Shown: piece after piece, positions 1 to 5,767 of the stretch
How positions within the stretch are numbered: the stretch's first letter is position 1
Layout of the letters: every line of letters starts with the position of its first letter
Source of the DNA: a bacterium
GTDB taxonomy: Bacteria; Desulfobacterota; Binatia; UBA12015
Direction of reading: 5' to 3'
Length of the DNA: 7,936 nt
Assembly: GCA_018970825.1 (NCBI GenBank)
Contig: JAGWVP010000131.1
Coordinates: 1-7,936 of the forward strand
Translations under genes and position numbers: made by a program
The notes under the pieces: model-generated
The model's input: only the letters and a program-made list of their open reading frames with translations
Databases searched by the model: none
What the model was told of the DNA's origin: nothing

Positions 1-67
1 GATCACGCCCGGGGCTCAAAGGGGGCGCTCGCCCGAATTTCTCGTCGCCGGCGATGCGGCCTCCGCT

Positions 68-120
68 GCGATGCCTGCAGCCCCGTCAGGCTCGACGCTT
101 GTACGCCCGGCGGGCATCGC
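68..120 (+). promoter_or_regulatory. Inverted repeat in the leader of the glycosyltransferase gene
   Basis: An 8-base inverted repeat, GCGATGCC at 68-75 and GGCATCGC at 113-120, encloses a smaller AGCC/GGCT stem at 79-92. It ends just before the weak ribosome site (GGCGGAG at 124-130) of the gene starting at 134. It could fold in the mRNA leader or be a protein-binding dyad. The 7-mer GCGATGC also occurs at 51-57. In DNA this GC-rich such repeats arise by chance, so the functional call is weak. Bases 1-67 hold no gene I can support; a short GGGC/GCCC stem at 23-34 followed by GAATTT could be the tail of an upstream terminator. Confidence 0.2.
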
Positions 121-133
121 CTAGGCGGAGCAA

Positions 134-1768
134 ATGGCTCCCCCGTCTCGCGACTCGGCTCTTTCCCGTCCCCGGGGAGCCGCGGTGGGGATCGCCCTCC
201 TCGCGCTCGCGGCCGCGCTCCGCCTCTGGCGCATCGGGTGGGGGCTCGACGAGGGAGTCTCGTGGGAGGACGAGCGGCTCTTCTGGCTGGGCTGGCTCTC
301 CACCTTCGCCCGGCCGACGACGAGTTGTCTCCTCCCGGGGAGCCTGATCTACCCGCCGCTCTACGGGTACGTCTCGGGAGCGGTCTTCGCGATCGCCGTC
401 GCGCTCGGGCTCGTGTCGCCATCGGGGACACCTCCCCACCTCGAGGCGCTCCTCGTCGCGCGCGTCGTGTCCGCCGTCGCGAGCGTCGTCGGGGTCGCGC
501 TCACGGGTCTCGTCGCGAAGAGGATCGCCGGGCCCCGCGCGGGGCTCGTCGCCTTGGCACTGGCCGCGGTCGTGCCGCTCGACGCGATGCAGGTGCACTA
601 CGCCTCGGTCGACCCGCTGCTGACGACGATCACCGCGGCCACGCTGCTCGTGACCCTTCGGCTCGCCCGCACGCCAACCGTGGCGCTCGCGGCGTCGGCG
701 GGCCTCCTGGTCGGACTCGCCGTGGCGACGAAGTACACCGCCATCCTCCTCGCGGCCCCGGTGGCGTGGGCCATCCTGGTCGAGGCGCCGCTCGCCGGAG
801 TCGGGATTCGAAGAATCGCCACGCTCGCGGTCGCGGCCGCGCTGGGCGCCCTCGTCGGCGCGGCCACCGGCTGCCCGTCCTGCTTCCTCGAAAGCCACAA
901 ACTCCTGGCCGCGATCGCGATGCACCGGCGCATGGTCGCCTGGGCGGGATTTCCGACCGACCATCTCGTCCCGACGCTCGGCTGGTACGGGCGTCCGTGG
1001 CTGTACGAGCTGATCGCGAGCCTTCCCTTCCTGCTGGGCCTGCCGCTCTACCTCCTCGTGCTGGTCGGCGTCGCCCGGTCGGTCATGCGCCACGACCGCG
1101 ACGACCGCGTGCTGCTCGCGTTCGTCGTCGCCTGGTTCGGGGTGGTGGCGGCGAGCCGGGTGACCTTCGCGCGCTACCTGCTGCCGCTGGTTCCCGCGCT
1201 GGTGCCGCTCGCAGCGCGCGTGCTCGCCGAGCGGCGCGGGGGCGTCGCGATCGCCGTCGCCGCGACGCTGTACGGCACGGTGCTCGCGACGTCGCAGGTC
1301 GCCCGGTTCTCCTGGGGCTCGCAGAGCGCCGTCGCCGCGTGGATCGGGTCGAACGTTCGACGCCCCGACGAAAAGCCGCTCACGGTCGAGTTCGTCTCCA
1401 TGCTGAAGGGGGGCTATTACCGTCTCGGACGCCCGCTGAGGCGGGCCGGCTTCGACGTGACCGAGCGGCAGGACGCACGCTGGCTCGAGTCGCGGCCCGA
1501 CGTGTTCGTGCTGCCCGACTGGCACGCGATGGCGTTGCGGCGCGACAGCCCTCGATCCCCCGCGACCCGGAGTCTCGACCGGGTCGAGCGCGGGAAGACC
1601 GACTACGTGCTCGCCCACGCGATCCCGTCGCGCTGGTACCTGCAGCGGCGGTGGGACGAGTGGATCGACCCGGGGCTCGCCACCCAGCTCTACCAGGGCG
1701 ACCTCGGGTTCCGCGTGTACGTGCGGCGCGACCTCCGGCCCGAAACGGGATACCCCGCCGCGCCCTGA
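134..1768 (+). CDS. GT-C fold membrane glycosyltransferase (GT39/PMT/ArnT-like)
   Basis: A 544-residue polytopic membrane protein, probably transferring a sugar from a polyprenyl-phosphate donor to a lipid, glycan or protein on the outer face of the cytoplasmic membrane. About ten or more hydrophobic helices fall between residues 16 and 386. After helix 1 comes an acidic loop, LDEGVSWEDE (38-47), where GT-C enzymes carry their catalytic or metal-binding Asp/Glu. YPPLYGYV (73-80) resembles the family's PPLY motif, and ATKYTAILL (198-206) and RYLLPLVPAL (347-356) are also typical. Residues about 390-544 are hydrophilic and probably form an extracytoplasmic C-terminal domain. The ATG at 134 is preceded by GGCGGAG, rather close, and helix 1 follows directly. 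The next gene is convergent, so there is no operon partner downstream. The fold assignment is fairly secure; the donor and acceptor cannot be read from the sequence. Confidence 0.85.
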   Translation: MAPPSRDSALSRPRGAAVGIALLALAAALRLWRIGWGLDEGVSWEDERLFWLGWLSTFARPTTSCLLPGSLIYPPLYGYVSGAVFAIAVALGLVSPSGTPPHLEALLVARVVSAVASVVGVALTGLVAKRIAGPRAGLVALALAAVVPLDAMQVHYASVDPLLTTITAATLLVTLRLARTPTVALAASAGLLVGLAVATKYTAILLAAPVAWAILVEAPLAGVGIRRIATLAVAAALGALVGAATGCPSCFLESHKLLAAIAMHRRMVAWAGFPTDHLVPTLGWYGRPWLYELIASLPFLLGLPLYLLVLVGVARSVMRHDRDDRVLLAFVVAWFGVVAASRVTFARYLLPLVPALVPLAARVLAERRGGVAIAVAATLYGTVLATSQVARFSWGSQSAVAAWIGSNVRRPDEKPLTVEFVSMLKGGYYRLGRPLRRAGFDVTERQDARWLESRPDVFVLPDWHAMALRRDSPRSPATRSLDRVERGKTDYVLAHAIPSRWYLQRRWDEWIDPGLATQLYQGDLGFRVYVRRDLRPETGYPAAP

Positions 1769-1809
1769 TCGGATGCTCGGCCGCGGGTCTTCGCTGCCAC
1801 TCTCCGATC
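1767..1809. terminator. Possible bidirectional terminator hairpin between convergent genes
   Basis: GATCGGA (1767-1773), starting inside the glycosyltransferase stop codon, pairs with TCCGATC (1803-1809). Nested inside is GGC-c-GCG (1779-1785) pairing with CGC-t-GCC (1792-1798) around a 6-base loop. The structure sits between two converging genes, where a shared terminator would be expected. No T-run follows on either strand and the stems are short, so this is tentative. The rest of the 116-base gap shows nothing recognisable. Confidence 0.25.
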
Positions 1810-1884
1810 CGGCCTGCTCCGCCCGGTCGTGACGAAGCTCGCGAGTCTCCTCACCTCGGGCTCAGGCTGGGACCGCGCCGCCTT

Positions 1885-3192
1885 TCACGCGACCCGCGTC
1901 TCCGCCGGGATTGCCGGCAGCGGCGGCGGGCGGCGACCGAGGATGAGCAGTCGCTCGAGGAAGGTCAGGTCCCGCGGCGGCTCCTTGGGCACGACGCGGT
2001 AGCGGATGCGCAGCGCGCCCGCGTCCTCGGTCATCTCGAACCAGTTGAGGCAGTAGGACGGCACCCAGACGCCGGGCAGGCGGCCGAGGCGCACGGGCAC
2101 GTGTTCGAGGCGCTTCAGCCACGAGCCGGTGTTCAGCACGAGGCGGCCGTCGACTTCCTTCTGCGACGGCGTGTGGGTGTGGCCGTAGACGTAGACCGCG
2201 ACGTCGGGATGCGCGGCGAAGATGCGCTTCGCCGCCGCGAGGTAGTCGCCGTCCTCGTCGAGCGCGAGCCCGTCTTCGCGCCAGAGGCCGAAGCGCTCGA
2301 GCGCCTGCCGCAGGCTTCGCAGCAGGAACCACGCCGGCACCGAGAGCACGAGCAGCGTGGCCAGCACGGCGCTGTTCACGAACTGGACGAAGTCGAGCAC
2401 GCGCCCGGGGAATCCCAGGATCGGCTGCAGGTCGATCTCGAAGATCGGCGAGCGGTAGCCCGTCAGGTTCTCGACCGAGCGCAGCGCGAACAGCGCCGCG
2501 CTCAGCCCGAAGAGCAGCAGGAACGGCAGGATCCCCCAGCGGATCCACGGGGCGAGGTCCTTGTAGAAGTGGTTCGAGAGCACCCAGTACGGGATGTCCT
2601 GGTTCGGCTGCACCGACTCCACGTCGTCGAGCCACTTGCTGCGCGTCCCCTCGGCGCTCTTGCCGGCCGAGGCGACGATGCCGCTCGTCACCCAGTAGCC
2701 GAACGGCAGGGCCCAGCGGTTGCCGAACTCGGGCGATCGGTTGAAGCCGTCGTGCTGCTGGCCGTGCTCGACCCAGATCGTGCGGCCGGCGATCGTGCGC
2801 TGCAGGCTCTCGACGGGCTCGAGCCGGATGCCCTGGCGGGAGAGTGCCGCCGCGTACTCCGGCACGCAGGCGAGGTCGTAATCGTGATTGCCCGGCAGGA
2901 GCGTGATGCGGCAGCGCTCGCCGGCCTCGCGCAGTTGGCGGAAGAGGTCGGGGTGGTGCGCGACGATCGTGTCGAGCTTCGTGCCCGCGGCGGGCTCCTC
3001 GGTGAGTTCCCAGAAACCGAAGGCGTCGCCGACGATCACGACCTCGGCGGGCTGCGGTCCGTCGGCGACCCTGCGCAGGAAGTCGACGAGCTCGCTTTCG
3101 AACCTGCACTTCGCGAGCGCGCCGTCGCCGCCGATGTGCAGGTCGCTGATGAAGTAGAGGGTCGTCGGCCCCTTCGGTCCCGCGTCCGCCAT
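1885..3192 (-). CDS. Calcineurin-like metallophosphoesterase with two transmembrane helices
   Basis: A 435-residue enzyme with the full metal-binding signature of the calcineurin-like phosphoesterase superfamily in order: DLH (17-19) in FISDLHIGGDG, GD (55-56), GNHD (101-104), EHG (His143) and GHTH (337-340). These bind a two-metal centre that hydrolyses phosphomono- or diesters. The ISDLH, LPGNHD and GHTHTP forms recall the LpxH (UDP-2,3-diacylglucosamine hydrolase) branch, but the protein is much longer than the roughly 240 residues of LpxH. The difference lies mainly between His143 and GHTH, where two hydrophobic helices appear at about 217-236 and 270-291, so it is probably membrane-anchored with its active site on one face. 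The proline-rich tail (421-430) looks disordered. The ATG at 3192 has only a poor ribosome site but lies ten residues before the first beta strand, as expected. Substrate unknown; an LpxH-type lipid A role is possible but not shown. Confidence 0.88.
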   Translation of the reverse strand: MADAGPKGPTTLYFISDLHIGGDGALAKCRFESELVDFLRRVADGPQPAEVVIVGDAFGFWELTEEPAAGTKLDTIVAHHPDLFRQLREAGERCRITLLPGNHDYDLACVPEYAAALSRQGIRLEPVESLQRTIAGRTIWVEHGQQHDGFNRSPEFGNRWALPFGYWVTSGIVASAGKSAEGTRSKWLDDVESVQPNQDIPYWVLSNHFYKDLAPWIRWGILPFLLLFGLSAALFALRSVENLTGYRSPIFEIDLQPILGFPGRVLDFVQFVNSAVLATLLVLSVPAWFLLRSLRQALERFGLWREDGLALDEDGDYLAAAKRIFAAHPDVAVYVYGHTHTPSQKEVDGRLVLNTGSWLKRLEHVPVRLGRLPGVWVPSYCLNWFEMTEDAGALRIRYRVVPKEPPRDLTFLERLLILGRRPPPLPAIPAETRVA

Positions 3193-3317
3193 GACGTCCG
3201 AGCCTAGCAGGGTTGCCGTCTCCGTGGGCAGGGACCGGACGTGGTCCGCCCCGTCGCGAGCCGGCCGTCCGGCCGCTGCCCGGGCGACTGCGGGTCGGAT
3301 TCGCTACGGAGGCCGCC
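3193..3317. promoter_or_regulatory. Divergent intergenic region with a short dyad
   Basis: This 125-base gap separates two outward-facing genes and must contain both promoters, although no -35/-10 pair is recognisable at this GC content. A dyad, CGGAC-GTG-GTCCG (3236-3248), overlaps an alternative stem GGACC/GGTCC (3232-3247), and GCCGG-CCGT-CCGGC (3260-3273) forms another small stem. Any of these could be an operator; all are short enough to be chance. Confidence 0.25.
3308..3312 (+). promoter_or_regulatory. Ribosome binding site GGAGG deciding the epoxide hydrolase start
   Basis: A perfect GGAGG five bases before the ATG at 3318. It decides between that start and an in-frame ATG at 3213, which would add 35 arginine- and proline-rich residues unlike the family N-terminus. 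It also shows that this genome uses canonical Shine-Dalgarno sites, which matters for the ATPase start further on. Confidence 0.75.
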
Positions 3318-4286
3318 ATGAGCGAGATCCGTCACCGCGAGATCCAGGCGAACGGCCTGCGCATGCACCTGGCCGAGGCCGGCCCCGACGAAGGTGCGCT
3401 GGTCCTCCTCTGCCACGGCTTCCCCGAGAGCTGGTACTCGTGGCGGCACCAGCTGCGCGCCCTCGGCGCGGCCGGATGGCACGTGGTCGCGCCCGACATG
3501 CGCGGCTACGGCCGCACCGAGGCGCCCGAGGACGGCCGCGCCTACACGCAGCTCCACCTGGTCGCGGACATGGTCGGCGTGCTCGACGCACTCGGCACCG
3601 CGCAGGCGGTGATCGTGGGGCACGACTGGGGTGCGCCGGTCGCGTGGAACTCGGCGCTCCTGCGTCCCGACCGCTTCCGCGCCGTCGCAGGGCTGAGCGT
3701 GCCCTGGACGCCTCGTACGCCGATCGCGCCGACCCAGGTCATGAAGATGATCTTCGGCGACCAGTGGTTCTACTTCCTCTACTTCCAGGAGCCGGGGAAG
3801 GCGGAGGCCGAGCTCGACGCGAACGCGCGCCTGTTCCTGCGGTCGTTTCTCTACACGGCCTCGGGCGACCCGCCGCCGGAGTCGCTGCTCGGGCTCGTGG
3901 GCGGGCCGAAGGACGGCCGGATGATCGACCACCTGCTCCGGCCCGAGCGCCTGCCGGCCTGGATCGACGAGACCGACGTCGACTTCTACGCGGGCGAGTT
4001 CGAGCGCACCGGGTTCCGCGGCGGGCTCCAGTGGTATCGCTGCGCGGACCTCTCGTGGGAGCTCACGGCCGCATGGAACGACGCGCGCATCCTCCAGCCT
4101 GCCCTGTTCGTCGCGGGCGAGCGCGACGGCGTGATCGCGATGACGCCGGGGGCGATCGACGGCATGAAACAGGCGATGCCGGGGCTGCGCCGCGCGGTCC
4201 TGCTTCCGGGCTGCGGGCACTGGACCCAGCAGGAGCGGCCGGACGACGTGAACCGCGAGCTGCTCTCGTTTCTCGCGTCGCTCTGA
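3318..4286 (+). CDS. Alpha/beta hydrolase, soluble epoxide hydrolase type
   Basis: A 322-residue cytoplasmic enzyme expected to open epoxides to vicinal diols through a covalent ester intermediate. The catalytic set of the soluble epoxide hydrolase family appears complete: oxyanion motif HGFPESWYSW (33-42), nucleophile Asp103 in GHDWG (101-105), acid Asp270 in GERDG, and base His301 in GCGHWTQQERP. The two ring-activating cap tyrosines appear as Tyr152 and Tyr240: FYFLYFQEPGKAEAEL closely matches the human soluble epoxide hydrolase cap around its Tyr383, and QWYR matches the region of Tyr466. A haloalkane dehalogenase would share the Asp nucleophile but lacks this cap pattern. There is no signal peptide and length is normal for the family. 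It is divergent from the phosphoesterase and convergent with the next hydrolase, so it is probably transcribed alone. Family and chemistry are confident; the natural substrate (fatty-acid epoxide, terpene or xenobiotic) is not inferable. Confidence 0.93.
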   Translation: MSEIRHREIQANGLRMHLAEAGPDEGALVLLCHGFPESWYSWRHQLRALGAAGWHVVAPDMRGYGRTEAPEDGRAYTQLHLVADMVGVLDALGTAQAVIVGHDWGAPVAWNSALLRPDRFRAVAGLSVPWTPRTPIAPTQVMKMIFGDQWFYFLYFQEPGKAEAELDANARLFLRSFLYTASGDPPPESLLGLVGGPKDGRMIDHLLRPERLPAWIDETDVDFYAGEFERTGFRGGLQWYRCADLSWELTAAWNDARILQPALFVAGERDGVIAMTPGAIDGMKQAMPGLRRAVLLPGCGHWTQQERPDDVNRELLSFLASL

Positions 4287-4358
4287 CGGAAGGGCGGGTT
4301 CCTCTCGCCGCCTTCGGACGGCTGCCGCGAGCGCGGGTGGCGTGCGGCCGGCGCGACG

Positions 4359-4386
4359 GTGCCGCCGTGTGGGCACCCGGCGGCAC
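4359..4386. terminator. Strong GC hairpin between convergent hydrolase genes
   Basis: A perfect 9-base inverted repeat, GTGCCGCCG (4359-4367) and CGGCGGCAC (4378-4386), with a 10-base loop. It lies in the 123-base gap between two convergent stop codons, the right place for a shared terminator. No T-run follows on either strand, so if it acts it would be as a GC-only hairpin, perhaps with Rho or as an RNA 3' end stabiliser. It is the best hairpin in the window; nothing else in the gap stands out. Confidence 0.4.
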
Positions 4387-4409
4387 GGGAGCCGCCGCGC
4401 GCGCCGTCG

Positions 4410-5666
4410 TCAGCGATGCGACGAGCGCAGGAACGACTCGATCGCGGCGTGCGTGACCTCGGGCCGCTCGAGCTGCGGCACGTGCCCGCAGTCGAGCCGC
4501 AGGTGCTGCGACGACGGGAGCGTGTCCTCGACGTGCCGCGCGAACCCGATCGGGACCAGCTTGTCGAGCTCGCCCCACACGAAGAGACAGCGCGGCTCCA
4601 TCCCGGCGAGCCGCGTCCAGAAGCCTTTCGCCCCGTGCGGCTCCTCCAGGTAGATGTTGCGCGCCGAGGCGTAGAACGCGACGCGCCCGCGCGGCGTCGT
4701 GTACGCGCGCAGGAACTCGTCGACGCCCGCACGAACCCAGGTGTCGGCCGCCGCGGGGATCAGGCGGTGGAGCACCGACTCGAAGACCCATCGAGGCGTC
4801 GCCTGCAGGAACCCGATCTCGGGCCGGAAGAGCCGGACGAGCGGAGCCCACGGGCGTTCGCGCTTCCAGGCGAGCGAGGGTGCGACGAGCACCAGGTCGC
4901 GGACGCGGTCGGGATGGCGCAGGCCGAGCTCGAGCGCGATGCGCCCGCCCATGCTGTTGCCGATCACGTGCGCGCGCTCGATGTTGAGCGCGTCCATCAG
5001 GTCGACGATGGCGCGCGCGAAGAACGGCGGGTGGTAGGGGGCGAGCACCGGCTTCACCGAGTCGCCGAAGCCCGGCAGGTCGAGCGAGATCGTGCGGAAC
5101 GAGCCCGCCAGCGCGACCGCGGTGGTGAGGAACGACACCTTGGTCGCGCCGAGCCCGTGCACCAGCAGGACCGGGTCGCCCGAGCCGGCTGCGAGCGTCG
5201 AGATCGGGCCCGAGGCCGTCGGGATCATGCGGAAGGTGAGGCGCTCGGGCCCGGTCATGCCGCTCGTCGCGGCGAGGAAGGACACGCCGAGGTGGAGGTT
5301 GCGCCGCACGACGAGCCGCCCCTCGCGCCAGGCGTCCATGCCGCCGTGGAGGTCCTCGGCGATCCGGGTCCAGGTCACGCGATCCGCCGCGAGGGTCGCA
5401 TCGGGCAGGCCCGACCCGGCCGACTCGAGGCGCAGCGGCCGCCGCCCGAGCAGCACGTCCCACTCGCCCTCGCCCTCGACACCGAGCCGTAGCCGCGCCT
5501 TCGCGTGCAGGCCGTCGAGCACGCTCGGGTCGAAGCGGGAGAGGAGGTGTTCGAGGACGTGGACGGGGTCGCCGGTCGGCTCGAACGCTGCCTCCGCGCG
5601 CGCCGGGAGGAGCGGGACCTCGTCGGCGAGGGGCATCGCCTCCATGTCGTTCGCGGGCCTCGCCAT
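4410..5666 (-). CDS. SCP2-like lipid-binding domain fused to an alpha/beta hydrolase
   Basis: A 418-residue two-domain protein. Residues about 40-135 resemble a sterol carrier protein 2 (SCP2) type lipid-binding fold: the stretch with PDATLAADRVTW (88-99), then GGMDAWREGRLVVRRNL (108-124), follows the SCP2 pattern of a strand, an acidic helix, then 'A-x-x-x-G-K/R-L-x-V-x-G/R-x-L'. Residues about 145-417 are an alpha/beta hydrolase with HGLG (170-173), DLPGFGDS (196-203), nucleophile Ser238 in GNSMGG, Asp368 in WGELDKLVP and His395 in CGHVPQLERP. The triad is complete, so esterase, lipase or C-C hydrolase activity is expected, perhaps on a hydrophobic substrate presented by the N-terminal domain. 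No signal peptide is seen. The ATG at 5666 is preferred because GAGGTG sits six bases upstream; an ATG at 5684 would add six residues but has no ribosome site. Hydrolase call firm, SCP2 call moderate. Confidence 0.85.
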   Translation of the reverse strand: MARPANDMEAMPLADEVPLLPARAEAAFEPTGDPVHVLEHLLSRFDPSVLDGLHAKARLRLGVEGEGEWDVLLGRRPLRLESAGSGLPDATLAADRVTWTRIAEDLHGGMDAWREGRLVVRRNLHLGVSFLAATSGMTGPERLTFRMIPTASGPISTLAAGSGDPVLLVHGLGATKVSFLTTAVALAGSFRTISLDLPGFGDSVKPVLAPYHPPFFARAIVDLMDALNIERAHVIGNSMGGRIALELGLRHPDRVRDLVLVAPSLAWKRERPWAPLVRLFRPEIGFLQATPRWVFESVLHRLIPAAADTWVRAGVDEFLRAYTTPRGRVAFYASARNIYLEEPHGAKGFWTRLAGMEPRCLFVWGELDKLVPIGFARHVEDTLPSSQHLRLDCGHVPQLERPEVTHAAIESFLRSSHR

Positions 5667-5767
5667 CCCTGCCACCTCGCTCATTGTGCCAGCCGCGCCC
5701 GCCGTGGTGAAGCGCCCATTCGAGGCCGTGGCCGTCCGCTCGCCTGAGCTCGTGGACGGGGCTAGCC
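5667..5767. promoter_or_regulatory. Divergent intergenic region upstream of the Mg2+ ATPase
   Basis: About 100 bases between two outward-facing genes, which must hold both promoters. No convincing promoter boxes, riboswitch fold or long dyad can be read by eye. The space is too short for a long Mg2+-sensing leader like that of enterobacterial mgtA, unless the transcript starts inside the neighbouring gene. Confidence 0.25.

Noticed and set aside
1..4. GATC at the very first bases, possibly a cloning junction
   Set aside because: GATC occurs many times in the window, and one copy at an edge proves nothing about its origin.
86..1618. A 510-codon frame antisense to the glycosyltransferase
   Set aside because: Composition is dominated by Arg, Glu, Asp and Gly with no domain pattern; the opposite strand encodes clear membrane helices and GT-C motifs.
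238..3207. A 989-codon open frame on the + strand
   Set aside because: It overlaps the glycosyltransferase in another frame and runs antisense through the phosphoesterase. Its product is Arg/Ala-rich low-complexity sequence without a recognisable fold, a typical shadow in GC-rich DNA where stop codons are rare.
3213..3317. N-terminal extension of the epoxide hydrolase from ATG 3213
   Set aside because: The extension is Arg/Pro-rich and unlike the family, whereas ATG 3318 has a perfect GGAGG at five bases.
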